This document shows, in pieces, positions 17,025 through 24,929 of a stretch of DNA of 64,000 nucleotides. Position 1 is the stretch's first letter; each line of letters opens with the position of its first letter. This stretch comes from Sphingomonas rosea (GTDB taxonomy: Bacteria; Pseudomonadota; Alphaproteobacteria; Sphingomonadales; Sphingomonadaceae): positions 1,712,501-1,776,500 of the forward strand of contig NZ_BAABBR010000001.1 of NCBI RefSeq assembly GCF_039538065.1, in the 5' to 3' direction. The translations under genes were made by a program, and so were the position numbers. The notes under the pieces were generated by a model that did not search any database, was not told where the DNA came from, and worked only from the letters and a program-made list of their open reading frames with translations.

Positions 17025-18146
17025 TCAGGCGACGTGCGCTGCATGCCGCCCGCGTTGGCGGACCAGCCATTCCTCGACGATCGCCGCGATGCGCGGGGCG
17101 GCCTTGCCGTCGCCGAAGGGCAGCGCCGGCACCGCCATCGCCCGGTAGGCCGCGCCGTCGTCGAGCAGGCGGCGGACTTCGCTTACGATCCGGTCGCGGT
17201 CGCAGCCGACGAGGATGCTGTTGCCGCTGGCGATTCCTTCGGGTCGCTCGGTCTTGCTGCGCAGGACGAGGAGCGGAACGCCGAGTGCGGGGGCTTCTTC
17301 CTGGATTCCGCCCGAATCGCTCAGCACAAGCTGCGCCGAGCGCATCGCGCCGATCATGCTGCGATGATCCATGGGCGGGATGAGCCGGAGGCGCGGATGG
17401 CCGCCAAGCAGCAGCCGCGCGGACGAGGCGACGGCGGGATTGCCGTGCAGCACCACGTCGATCTTGAGCCAGGGGGAGCGGGCGAGTTCGGTCAGCGCCA
17501 TGGCGATCGGAGTAAAGGCCGTGCCCCAATTCTCGCGGCGGTGGCAGGTGACGAGGAGGTGCGGAAGCCCGCCGCTCTCGGCCCTGCGCGGCGGAAGGTG
17601 GCCGAGCACCGCGAACAGGGCGTCGATCGCAGTATTACCGGTGACGTGCACCTCGCCGCCAAGCCCTTCGTCGGCGAGGTTGGCTGCGTTGTCGGCGGTG
17701 GGGGCGAAGAGCAGGCTGGCGAGCCGGTCGATCGCGACGCGATTTCCTTCCTCGGGCCAGGGCAGCGACGGGTCGTGGCTGCGCAGCCCCGCCTCGACAT
17801 GGCCGAGCGGCACCCCGGCGGCTTCGGCGGCCAGCGCGCCGCCGAGCGCGCTCGACGTATCGCCCTGCACGATGAGCAGGGCGGGCCGGCCTTCACCGCG
17901 CAGGTGCGGGGCAAGCGTGGCCGCGACCGCCTCGGCGTGGAGCCGCGGATCGTCCTGAGAACGACAGCGAAGTCGAAGGGCCGGCAGGTTGCCGAGACCG
18001 TAAGCGGCCGGGTCCAAGTTGGGATGCTGGCCGGTGAAGGCGAGGATCACCCGCATCTTGCGCGCGACAAGGGCCTCGGCGACGGGCGCCAGCTTGATCG
18101 CCTCGGGACGGGTCCCGACCAGAAGCATGACTGAGGTGTGCGGCAC
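17025..18146 (-). CDS. wecB: UDP-N-acetylglucosamine 2-epimerase (non-hydrolysing)
   Basis: Encodes 373 residues of the GT-B-fold epimerase that interconverts UDP-GlcNAc and UDP-ManNAc for polysaccharide synthesis. Signatures are VGTRPEAIKLAPV near the start, GHVEAGLRSHD, VTGNTAIDAL and the SDSGGIQEEAPALGVPLLVLR block that binds UDP. The GTG at 18146 has GGAG upstream and was preferred over an ATG six codons in. The gene stands alone between tRNA-Glu and the complex I subunit gene, so the glycan it feeds cannot be told from here. Confidence 0.95.
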   Translation of the reverse strand: MPHTSVMLLVGTRPEAIKLAPVAEALVARKMRVILAFTGQHPNLDPAAYGLGNLPALRLRCRSQDDPRLHAEAVAATLAPHLRGEGRPALLIVQGDTSSALGGALAAEAAGVPLGHVEAGLRSHDPSLPWPEEGNRVAIDRLASLLFAPTADNAANLADEGLGGEVHVTGNTAIDALFAVLGHLPPRRAESGGLPHLLVTCHRRENWGTAFTPIAMALTELARSPWLKIDVVLHGNPAVASSARLLLGGHPRLRLIPPMDHRSMIGAMRSAQLVLSDSGGIQEEAPALGVPLLVLRSKTERPEGIASGNSILVGCDRDRIVSEVRRLLDDGAAYRAMAVPALPFGDGKAAPRIAAIVEEWLVRQRGRHAAHVA

Positions 18147-18232
18147 CGGCGCTCTCCATCGAGCGATCCGGCGGCGCCAAGTATTAGACTAACATCGGGT
18201 GAGTAACAATCCCGATGATTGACTGCGCGATC

Positions 18233-18514
18233 TCAGCGGAAATTGTCGGCGTAAGCCTGAAGCTTGAGCTTTACCGGCGGTGCGGTGACGACATGATAGT
18301 CGAAGCCGTTCTTTTCCGCATAAGCGATCGCCAGTTCCTTTGTCGCGAAGGCGAGACGGACCTGGGTGCTGGTTGAGGCATTACCGACCCAACCAGTCAG
18401 CGGATCGTGCTTCTGCGCGCGATCGCTCTCGAATTCGAGAGTCCACTTGCCGGCCTTGGCGCGGCCCGACTGGGTGGTCTTGCGATCCTGTTCGATGATC
18501 CGGGCGGTCGGCAT
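18233..18514 (-). CDS. Complex I NDUFS4-like subunit (ETC_C1_NDUFA4 family)
   Basis: About 93 residues. The typical signatures are QSGRAKAGKWTLEFE, the substituted DPLTGWVGNASTSTQVRL and the end block YAEKNGFDYHVVTAPP then LQAYADNFR. The family is the alphaproteobacterial homologue of the mitochondrial accessory subunit NDUFS4 of NADH:ubiquinone oxidoreductase, which helps assemble or stabilise the peripheral arm. I chose ATG 18514 because family members begin about here; a TTG at 18550 that overlaps the hrpB stop (TTGA) is an alternative. It is far from any nuo genes in this window and follows hrpB directly. Confidence 0.88.
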   Translation of the reverse strand: MPTARIIEQDRKTTQSGRAKAGKWTLEFESDRAQKHDPLTGWVGNASTSTQVRLAFATKELAIAYAEKNGFDYHVVTAPPVKLKLQAYADNFR

Positions 18515-18546
18515 GGGCCGCGAGGTGGCCGAAGCGGCGGCCGAAA

Positions 18547-20991
18547 TCAAGACCGCGGTTTGGCCCGAAGGGTCGGTGCGGCGCTGGCGGGATCGTCGGG
18601 CCAGGGGTGGCGGGGATAGCGGCCGCGCATTTCCTTGGCGACTTCGCGCCAGCTTCCTGCCCAGAAGCCGGGGAGGTCGCGGCTGGTCTGGATCGGGCGG
18701 CCGGCGGGGGAAGTGATGGCGAGCGTCAGGGGCAGGCCGCGGCCGACGGTGGGATGGACGGCGAGGCCGAACAGCGCCTGCGCCCTGACTTCGACTGTTG
18801 GGCCGCCGGGCGCGGCATAGTCGATCGGGTGGGCCGAGCCGGCGGGCGAGCGGAAGTGCGAAGGGAACAGCTTGTCGAGCTTCTGCTGCCCGTCCCAGCC
18901 AAGAAGGTTGTGAAGGGCCTGGGTGAGCGCGCCGGGAGCGATGTCGGACAAGCGGCGCTTGCCTTCGGTGAGCGCGGGGAGCCAGTCGTCCAGGCGCTCG
19001 AGGAGCGCCTCGTCGCCGAGGTCGGCAAGGCTCTCGTCATGGCCGCGGGCGAAGGCGAGGCGCTGGCGCAGCGCGATGGCGTCTTCGCTCCACGGGAGAT
19101 GGGACAGGCCATGCTCGCGCACGCCTTCGACGAGGGCTGCGGCGATGGCCTGGGGGTCGGGCTTGGGATCGGGGCCGGAGGCGAGGCGGATGGCGCCGAG
19201 GCGGCGGCTGCGGGTCGGGGTGACCGCGCCCGTCGCCGGATCGAAGGCGCCGTCATGGCGGATCTCGACGCTGTCGCCGAACAGCGCCAGGACCTGCGCC
19301 TCGTCGATCGCGGCGGCGGCAAGGATGCGCGCGCCCGCCGCGCTTCCGGCGACTTCGGCGACCGCGAGCCATGACGCCGAGGTGAGGCTGGAGCTTGGAT
19401 CGAGGCGAAAGCCGCGGCCACCGACCGATTGCCAATGCTCGCCCGAGGAATCGCGGCGGCGGGCAAGGCGGTCGGGAAAGGCAAGGGCGAGGGCGGCGGC
19501 GAGATAGTCTGCGGTTGGCCCCAACGACGGCGCTTGCGGGATCTGCTTCATCCAGCGCCGGGTTAGAGAGCGTGCCGCGTCCGCGCGCTTGCCGCGATCG
19601 CTTCGCCAGCGGCGATGGCGCTGCTCGAGGTCGGGGTCGTTGCCGCCGAGGCCGCGCTCGGTGAGGAGGACGGCGGCGTCGGCAGCGGCGTCGAGGAAAC
19701 CTCGGGCGGCGGCCTCGATCAGCATGTGCGCGAGGCGCGGGTCGAGCGGCAGGCAGGCAATGGCTCGGCCGTGGTCGGTGAGGCGCCCGTCGCCGTCGAT
19801 CGCGCCAAGGCTAGCGAGGCGCTGGCGGGCTTCGGCGATGGCGGGGGCTGGCGGCGGATCGAGGAAAGGCAGGCGCGAAGGCTCGGCCTCTCCCCACTGG
19901 AGGCACGTCAGGAGCAGGCTCGACAGGTCGGCTTCGAGAATCTCGGGCGGGTCATGCGCGGGAAGGGCAGCGGTCGCCGCTTCCTCCCACAGACGATAGG
20001 CGGTGCCCGGCATCTGCCGCGCGGCACGGCCGGCGCGCTGGGTGACCGCAGCGCGGCTGGCGCGCTCGGTGACGAGGCGGGTGAGGCCCGCGTCGCGATC
20101 GTAGCGCGGACGGCGCGCGAGGCCGCTGTCGACCACCGCCGCGACATGGTTCAGCGTGACACTGGTCTCGGCAATGCTGGTTGCGAGGACGAGCTTGCGG
20201 GTTCCGGGCTCGGGCGCGGCGAGGGCGAGACGCTGCGCGGCGGGATCGACCTGACCGTGGAGGCGGTGGAGGATGACGCCGGGCGGCAGGCTGCCGAGCG
20301 CGGCGGCGGTGCGCTCGATCTCCGCCACGCCGGGCAGGAAGGCGAGGACCGAGGCATGCTGTTCGGCGAGCGCGAGGCGGCAGGCGGCGGCGACCTGCGG
20401 CTCGATCCGCGCGGCGGCGTCGCGCCCGAGGTGGCGAAGAGTGAGAGGAAAGCTCTTGCCGTCCGAGCGGATCAGCGGGGGATCGCCGAGGAGCCGGGCG
20501 AAGCGCTCGCCGTCGAGCGTCGCGCTCATGGCGACAAGGCGAAGGTCGGGGCGCAGCCCTTCGGCCGCATCGAGGGTCAGGGCGAGCGCGAGGTCGTTGT
20601 CGAGGCTGCGCTCGTGGACTTCGTCGAACAGGACCGCGGACACGCCGGCGAGTTCGGGGTCGGCCTGAAGGCGCGCGAGATAGACGCCGTGCGTCATGGC
20701 GACGAGGCGAGTGGCCTTGCCGACGCGGCTGTCGAGGCGGGTCTGGTAACCGACGGTTTCGCCGGGTTGCTCGCCGATCTGGCGGGCGATGAACTCGGCC
20801 GCGGCGCGCGCGGCGAGGCGGCGGGGAACGAGGAGCAGGACCTGCCCGGTGCACCAGGGCTGGTCGAGGAGCGCGGGAGGAACGGCGGTGGTCTTGCCCG
20901 CGCCGGGCGGCGCGATGAGGAGCGCACGCGGATCCTCGCGGAGCGTGGCGAGGAGGTCGGGAAGAACGTCGTGGATCGGCAGGGCGCTCAC
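18547..20991 (-). CDS. hrpB: ATP-dependent helicase HrpB
   Basis: About 814 residues of a DEAH-box helicase. Motif I is APPGAGKTTAVP, motif II DEVHERSLDND, motif III SATLDG and motif VI QRAGRAARQMPG. The C-terminal HrpB-specific domain is present (WSEDAIALRQRLAF, PIDYAAPGGPTVEVRAQALFGL). RNA remodelling is likely; the exact cell role of HrpB is unsettled in the family. I prefer the GTG at 20991 because it has GAGG 8 bp upstream and gives the family start SALPIHDVLPDLL; ATG at 21003 is possible. The stop lies 32 bp before the complex I subunit start. Confidence 0.92.
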   Translation of the reverse strand: MSALPIHDVLPDLLATLREDPRALLIAPPGAGKTTAVPPALLDQPWCTGQVLLLVPRRLAARAAAEFIARQIGEQPGETVGYQTRLDSRVGKATRLVAMTHGVYLARLQADPELAGVSAVLFDEVHERSLDNDLALALTLDAAEGLRPDLRLVAMSATLDGERFARLLGDPPLIRSDGKSFPLTLRHLGRDAAARIEPQVAAACRLALAEQHASVLAFLPGVAEIERTAAALGSLPPGVILHRLHGQVDPAAQRLALAAPEPGTRKLVLATSIAETSVTLNHVAAVVDSGLARRPRYDRDAGLTRLVTERASRAAVTQRAGRAARQMPGTAYRLWEEAATAALPAHDPPEILEADLSSLLLTCLQWGEAEPSRLPFLDPPPAPAIAEARQRLASLGAIDGDGRLTDHGRAIACLPLDPRLAHMLIEAAARGFLDAAADAAVLLTERGLGGNDPDLEQRHRRWRSDRGKRADAARSLTRRWMKQIPQAPSLGPTADYLAAALALAFPDRLARRRDSSGEHWQSVGGRGFRLDPSSSLTSASWLAVAEVAGSAAGARILAAAAIDEAQVLALFGDSVEIRHDGAFDPATGAVTPTRSRRLGAIRLASGPDPKPDPQAIAAALVEGVREHGLSHLPWSEDAIALRQRLAFARGHDESLADLGDEALLERLDDWLPALTEGKRRLSDIAPGALTQALHNLLGWDGQQKLDKLFPSHFRSPAGSAHPIDYAAPGGPTVEVRAQALFGLAVHPTVGRGLPLTLAITSPAGRPIQTSRDLPGFWAGSWREVAKEMRGRYPRHPWPDDPASAAPTLRAKPRS

Positions 20992-21068
20992 GTGGCGCCT
21001 CATGGGCAAGCGCGCGGCGCATGGCAATGCGGGGCGGGAGCGCGCGATGCCGCTCCCACCCCAGGGGA

Positions 21069-21380
21069 TCAGGGGACGCCCATGTCCCAGGCAAAGACCA
21101 GCGCGGCGACGGCCAGCGCCGCCGATACGAGCCAGAAGCCGCGTTCCTTCCAGCTCATCCGGAAATGGGTCGGGTGGTCGCGGCGGTAGAGTTCGGCCTG
21201 CGGCCAGGCCGAGGCGTTGGACGAGAGGAGACCCATGTCGAGCGGGCCGGTGCTTCGAAGAAGCGTGCCGATCTCGGCATTTTCGGCCGGGCTCACCGCG
21301 GGATAGCGAATGAGCAGGTCCTCGAGACGGGCAAGCGAAATGGGGTCGTTCGCCACGCGGGCGCGACTGGCGGTGGTCAT
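21069..21380 (-). CDS. Conserved tail-anchored membrane protein, unknown
   Basis: Encodes 103 residues. The soluble N-terminal part (1-78) has a helical region ISLARLEDLLIRYPAVSPAENAEIG, and a single helix near the C-terminus (about 81-99, FWLVSAALAVAALVFAW) would anchor it in the membrane with almost nothing outside. I do not recognise a family. Codon use and length conservation style look real, and the ATG follows a weak site. It lies between hrpB and a YdcH-like gene, all on the minus strand. Confidence 0.65.
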   Translation of the reverse strand: MTTASRARVANDPISLARLEDLLIRYPAVSPAENAEIGTLLRSTGPLDMGLLSSNASAWPQAELYRRDHPTHFRMSWKERGFWLVSAALAVAALVFAWDMGVP

Positions 21381-21402
21381 GGTGATTACTCGCTACAAAG
21401 AG

Positions 21403-21432
21403 GCGCGGGCAGGGGTCGTGCCCCGCCCGCGC
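21403..21432 (-). terminator. Hairpin terminator after the YdcH-like gene
   Basis: GCGCGGGC (minus strand 21432-21425) pairs with GCCCGCGC (21410-21403), with a GGGG/CCCC inner stem and one bulge; CTCTTTG follows on the minus strand. It lies 30 bp after the stop of the small gene at 21462. Confidence 0.5.
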
Positions 21433-21461
21433 TGGTCAGTTCGGTGAATGAAAGGGAGCGG

Positions 21462-21629
21462 CTAGCGCCGGCGCCGGAAGAGCCGGTTGAAGCGCTCCTT
21501 CAGGGTCGCGCGGACCCGCCGGAGACGGAAGATGCGCAGGGGGTCGGGCCGCGACTTGCGCAGTTCCCCGTCCAGCGCGCGCTCGATGTCGTAGCGCAGC
21601 GCATTCAGCCTGATGGCGTGCGTGCTCAT
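21462..21629 (-). CDS. Small DUF465/YdcH-like protein
   Basis: Encodes 55 residues from ATG 21629, which has a strong AAGGAG site 9 bp upstream. The sequence is basic and helical: it starts STHAIRLNALRYDIERAL, has the pivot RPDPLRIFRLRRVRATLKERF and ends in Arg-rich FRRRR. The charge pattern and the short two-helix form with a proline turn match the DUF465 (YdcH) family, whose function is unknown. The longer open frame over the same DNA in another register is not the gene. Easy to miss because of size. Confidence 0.7.
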   Translation of the reverse strand: MSTHAIRLNALRYDIERALDGELRKSRPDPLRIFRLRRVRATLKERFNRLFRRRR

Positions 21630-21705
21630 GGAATTTCACTCCTTGCCGTACCGCAGCGGCGCGGGCCGGCTGCGGAATTGATCCGTGTGGTCGATGGGTG
21701 ATCGA

Positions 21706-22065
21706 TCAGACGGTCGGCGGCGCCCTTGCACGATAGGGGAGGAAGACGGCGCCGGCGCGCGGCGCGGCGGTGCGCGTGGTGGAAGCCCCGAGCGGGCGGA
21801 ACAGGCGGGCGGTGACCGGCGCGGCGGCGGTCGGGAGAAGGAGCGGGCCGGGCGTGGGCCGCGGCGCCTTGAGGAAGGACTTGCCGCTCTTCGCCGCAAT
21901 CGCGATGCCGGGATGGCCGTCGAGCGTGAGGGCGATGGCCTGCGCGCGGGCCTGTGCCGGCAGGGGATTGAAGAAGGATCCGCCGAACAGGCCATAGAGC
22001 AAGGCTAGCAGCAACGCTGCGCCGCGGGCCCTGGTCAGCCGTGAAGGAGGAGCGAAATCGTCCAT
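21706..22065 (-). CDS. Hypothetical protein with N-terminal signal/membrane helix
   Basis: Encodes 119 residues from ATG 22065. A basic start is followed by a helix (about 13-33, GAALLLALLYGLFGGSFF) ending in PLPAQARA, which could be a signal peptide. The rest is Pro/Ala/Arg-rich with LTLDGHPGIAIAAKSGKSF. I recognise no family. It is transcribed away from the small gene at 22260, with 194 bp between them. Confidence 0.5.
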   Translation of the reverse strand: MDDFAPPSRLTRARGAALLLALLYGLFGGSFFNPLPAQARAQAIALTLDGHPGIAIAAKSGKSFLKAPRPTPGPLLLPTAAAPVTARLFRPLGASTTRTAAPRAGAVFLPYRARAPPTV

Positions 22066-22259
22066 CGCGTCATCCCCATATGGGCCGGTGAAGATGAACC
22101 GCAACCGACGAAGCGGCGTGAAATGAGCGGTCGTTGCCGCTGCGAAATGGCGCTCGGGCATGAAGCGGGCTTGAACGCGGCGTTCCGGCGAAGGTCAGGC
22201 GACTGCCGGCAGAAACGTAGCCGCAGTCAGTGTGTCGCTGCGGTTGCCGGAGTTTGCTT

Positions 22260-22526
22260 ATGCCGATCCTTCTCGTCGTCCTGCTGATCTGGCTGGCTCC
22301 CGCAGCGTTGCTCGGCGTGTTGTTGGGGATCAGCATCCTTCGCGAGCGGCGACTGCGCGCGGCAGGTCCGTCTTCGCCTGCTGACGACCGGAAGCCTCGC
22401 TCAGAAAAGCAGCGAGACTACCCAGAGAAGGAAAAGCCACAGGAACAGCGAGGTGGCGATCAAGATGATCAGACGCCGCCCCCGCAACTCCATGCCGCCA
22501 AGGTCGGGCATGAAATTCATGAATAA
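22260..22526 (+). CDS. Small protein with N-terminal membrane helix, unknown
   Basis: Encodes 88 residues from ATG 22260, with CCGGAG about 8 bp upstream. The first 25 residues are a strong membrane helix (LVVLLIWLAPAALLGVLLGI), followed by a basic and then very polar tail (Arg, Glu, Asp, Gln, Pro). The second half lies antisense to the small gene at 22401-22520, so part of its odd composition may reflect that overlap, or translation could be real only for the first part. No family recognised. Confidence 0.45.
   Translation: MPILLVVLLIWLAPAALLGVLLGISILRERRLRAAGPSSPADDRKPRSEKQRDYPEKEKPQEQRGGDQDDQTPPPQLHAAKVGHEIHE
22401..22520 (-). CDS. 39-residue single-pass membrane protein, candidate
   Basis: An open frame of 39 residues on the minus strand from ATG 22520 (or ATG 22511, three residues in). 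It has a short polar head with PDLGG and ELRGRR and then one long helix of about 22 residues rich in Leu, Ile, Phe and Trp, reaching the C-terminus. The plan of basic residues before a helix that ends the protein is typical of real small membrane proteins. No clear ribosome site is seen. It overlaps the 3' half of the plus-strand gene at 22260. It follows the alcohol dehydrogenase gene by 160 bp. Confidence 0.4.
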   Translation of the reverse strand: MNFMPDLGGMELRGRRLIILIATSLFLWLFLLWVVSLLF

Positions 22527-22527
22527 A

Positions 22528-22633
22528 CAATAGGTTATCGGCAGCGCTCAAGACAGGAGCAAGAGATCGGCTTGCCGCGCCGATCCCTCGCCCTGTCCCG
22601 CTTTCGTCCGGAATGGATGAAGCTAACCTATTG
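22528..22633. repeat. Intergenic element bounded by 10-bp inverted repeats
   Basis: CAATAGGTTA (22528-22537) and its exact complement TAACCTATTG (22624-22633) bound 106 bp. Inside is GATCGGC-N7-GCCGATC, and just outside (to 22670) is a second hairpin with arms GGCGCCGA and TCGGCGCC. No target duplication and no gene is seen. The stretch lies between the alcohol dehydrogenase stop and the small membrane protein gene. Confidence 0.5.
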
Positions 22634-22680
22634 ATTTGGCGCCGAAACGGCGGACCGAATCGGCGCCAGCATTGCGAAGA

Positions 22681-23796
22681 TCAGTCCTCGTCGGCCTCTT
22701 CCTTGTCGAGGCTGGCCATGTCGATGACGTAGCGGAAGCGTGCGTCACCCTTCTCGACCTTCTTCATCGCACTGTTGATATCCTGCGCCGGAATGACCTC
22801 GATCTCGGGCGCAATGCCGTGCTCGGCGCAGAAGTCGATCACTTCTTGGGTTTCGGCGATCGAGCCGATCAGCGAGCCCGCGACCGAGCGGCGGTGGAAG
22901 GCGACCTGACTGTTGTCGACTCCCGCCATCGGCTCGAGCGCGCCGACGATCACCAGCGTCTTGTCGCGCTTGAGGAGTGCGATGAACGGGTTGATGTCGT
23001 GCTTTTCGGGTACGGTCGAGATGATGAAGTCGAAGGTGCCGGGCACCGCCGACAGTTTCTCGGCTTCCTTCTTGAGGTCCTTCTCGATCGTGACGTGGGT
23101 CGCGCCGAGCTTTTCGGCCTCGTCCTTCTTCTCGGGGCTGGTGGTGAAGACGGTGACCTCCGCGCCGAGCGCCTTGGCAAGCTTCACCGCCATGTGCCCG
23201 AGGCCGCCGAGGCCGACGACGCCGATCTTGTCACCCTTCTTTACGCCCCAATGCTTCATCGGCGAATAAGTGGTGACGCCGGCGCACAGGATCGGCGCGG
23301 CTTCTTCCGGCTTGAGGGCGTCGGGGATCGCGATGACAAAGTCCTCGCGGCAGACGATGTTCGAGGAATAGCCGCCGTAGGTGTTGTCACGGCCGTACAT
23401 GTTCTCGCCCGTTGCGGCCTTGGCGGCGGGGATGAAGGGGCCGTTGTAGGTGGCGAGGAATCCGTTCGGGCCCTCGCAATATTGCTCGTCGCCTTCCTCG
23501 CACGGCGCGCAGGACTGGCAGCTGTCGACCATGCAGCCGACGCCGACGATGTCGCCGACCTTGTACTTGCCATTATTCGCCGCCTTGGCGACGCGACCGA
23601 CGACCTCGTGACCGGGAACGCAGGGATAGACGGTGTTCGACCACTCGTTCTTCACCTGGTGGATGTCCGAATGGCAGACGCCGCAATAGAGGACGTCGAT
23701 GAGGACCTCGTTGTCCTTGGGTTCCTCGCGCTCGAAGCGGAAGGGCTTGAGGCGGCTGAAGCTGTGCTTGGCGGCGTAACCGATCGTGTCGACCAT
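22681..23796 (-). CDS. Zinc-dependent alcohol dehydrogenase (YahK/cinnamyl type)
   Basis: Encodes 371 residues of the medium-chain dehydrogenase family. The catalytic zinc motif is CGVCHSDIH with GHEVVGRV, the structural zinc cysteines are in CMVDSCQSCAPCEEGDEQYC, and the cofactor loop is GLGGLGHMAVKLAKALGAEVTVF. The pattern matches the NADP-dependent aldehyde reductases such as YahK and plant-type cinnamyl alcohol dehydrogenases. A cytoplasmic role in reducing aldehydes is likely. ATG at 23796 follows AGAAGAG. It stands alone, 94 bp after exbD. Confidence 0.93.
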   Translation of the reverse strand: MVDTIGYAAKHSFSRLKPFRFEREEPKDNEVLIDVLYCGVCHSDIHQVKNEWSNTVYPCVPGHEVVGRVAKAANNGKYKVGDIVGVGCMVDSCQSCAPCEEGDEQYCEGPNGFLATYNGPFIPAAKAATGENMYGRDNTYGGYSSNIVCREDFVIAIPDALKPEEAAPILCAGVTTYSPMKHWGVKKGDKIGVVGLGGLGHMAVKLAKALGAEVTVFTTSPEKKDEAEKLGATHVTIEKDLKKEAEKLSAVPGTFDFIISTVPEKHDINPFIALLKRDKTLVIVGALEPMAGVDNSQVAFHRRSVAGSLIGSIAETQEVIDFCAEHGIAPEIEVIPAQDINSAMKKVEKGDARFRYVIDMASLDKEEADED

Positions 23797-23844
23797 GGAT
23801 GCTCTTCTCTGTCTCGCGTGGGTGAGACTGGGAAAGCTGGCTGC

Positions 23845-23864
23845 GCGGGGGAATGTTCCCCCGC
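23845..23864 (-). terminator. Hairpin after exbD
   Basis: A nearly perfect palindrome, GCGGGGGAA and TTCCCCCGC around two bases, lies 26 bp after the exbD stop on the minus strand. No clear T-run follows, so it may be a weak terminator or an mRNA end barrier. Confidence 0.4.
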
Positions 23865-23890
23865 ACGGGCCTTGGTCGCGGTCAGGCGGG

Positions 23891-24316
23891 CTAGAACCGG
23901 GCGTAATTCTCGTTGCCGACGAAGCCGACGCGGTTGAGGTGCGCCTGGCGGACCGCGACGAGCACCTCGTCGACCGCGCCATAAGGGGCGAGGGCGGCGG
24001 GCTGAAGCTGGAGTTCGGGCTCGTGCGCGAGCTGGCCGGTCGCGTCGAGGAGCGCGCGGAGTTCGGCCCGGTCGACCGGCCGCCCGTTGAACAGGAGCGC
24101 GCCGGCTTCGGTGATCACGACCTTGTTCTTGTCGAGGAGCGGGGGATTCTTGAGCGGTGGACCGGTCGGGAGATCGAGGCTGACCGAGTGGGTCTGCGAG
24201 GGAATGGTGATGATCAGCATGATGATGAGCACCAGCATGACATCGATCAGCGGGGTGGTGTTGAGGTCCACCATCGGCTCGGGGGTGGGCTGCGGCGTGA
24301 AGGCAAGTGCGGCCAT
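23891..24316 (-). CDS. ExbD/TolR-family biopolymer transport protein
   Basis: Encodes 141 residues: a short cytoplasmic start, one membrane helix with the proton-channel aspartate in VDLNTTPLIDVMLVLIIML (Asp near residue 25), and a periplasmic domain. ExbD works with ExbB in a proton-driven motor that powers TonB. No exbB or tonB lies nearby, so this is a lone extra copy; sphingomonads often carry several. ATG 24316 has GAGGAG upstream. A 20-bp palindrome lies 21 bp upstream of the start. Confidence 0.92.
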   Translation of the reverse strand: MAALAFTPQPTPEPMVDLNTTPLIDVMLVLIIMLIITIPSQTHSVSLDLPTGPPLKNPPLLDKNKVVITEAGALLFNGRPVDRAELRALLDATGQLAHEPELQLQPAALAPYGAVDEVLVAVRQAHLNRVGFVGNENYARF

Positions 24317-24336
24317 GCGAGCGACTCCTCATCTAT

Positions 24337-24356
24337 GAGACAGTGTAACGTCTCAC
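24337..24356. promoter_or_regulatory. Palindromic operator candidate before exbD
   Basis: TGAGAC (24337-24342), eight bases, GTCTCA (24351-24356) form a perfect 6+8+6 inverted repeat 21 bp upstream of the exbD start. Size and symmetry suit a dimeric repressor of the TetR kind. No regulator is identified. Confidence 0.45.
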
Positions 24357-24449
24357 GATCGATCGCGCGGTGCAAGCGGGCGCTTCAAGGGTCGGGAAGG
24401 TGATCCGCTCGGCGGGCGTGCGACGAGAGGGATTCGACTGCGATATATG

Positions 24450-24845
24450 TCAGGCTAGTGCGCTGCGGTCGGCTGCGGAAACGCGCGACATCAGGAGGCC
24501 GAGGACCGCGGCGACGAGCAGCAGGGCGGGTACGTCGCCAAGCAGATGCCCGTGGCTCATCGGTGTCCGCAGGGCGGCCAGGGCCATGACCGCAGCATGC
24601 GCGACGCTCGACCAGACGGTGAACCAGATGAGCGAAGCGTTGCCGGCGGGGTTCGTCGCGGCGCGGACCAGGAAGATGCCGAGCACGGCATAGACGGCGA
24701 CGATCATCAGGAAATAATCGTTCGCTGCAGGACTGCCCTCGTGCCAGGCCCAGCCGCTCGGCCAGACCATCGCGAGTGGGTAGATCAGGCAGAAAATCAC
24801 ACCGAAGATCAGCAGCGCGGCGCGCAGCATCCGGTCATTCGCCAT
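24450..24845 (-). CDS. Four-helix membrane protein, DUF6632-like
   Basis: Encodes 131 residues from ATG 24845, with four predicted membrane helices. Characteristic stretches are VWPSGWAWHEGSPAANDYF, IWFTVWSSVAHAAVMAL and HGHLLGDVPALLLVAAVLG. These resemble the DUF6632 family as I remember it; function is unknown. It is a single gene between exbD and the polyprenyl synthase gene, on the minus strand. Confidence 0.75.
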   Translation of the reverse strand: MANDRMLRAALLIFGVIFCLIYPLAMVWPSGWAWHEGSPAANDYFLMIVAVYAVLGIFLVRAATNPAGNASLIWFTVWSSVAHAAVMALAALRTPMSHGHLLGDVPALLLVAAVLGLLMSRVSAADRSALA

Positions 24846-24929
24846 CGTGTTCCCCCGCAAGCCCCCTCGGCCTGCAGCCGAAGAATACCACCTTTTCCGC
24901 CAATCCCGAAACGATCTGAGGGGGACAGA

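Noticed and set aside
21436..21639. A 67-codon His/Pro/Ala-rich frame on the minus strand
   Set aside because: The neighbouring register (21462-21629) has a strong ribosome site and a DUF465-like protein, so this frame is a shadow.
22528..22633. The inverted-repeat stretch as a miniature transposable element
   Set aside because: No target-site duplication is seen and the repeats do not extend beyond 10 bp, so I list it only as a structured repeat.
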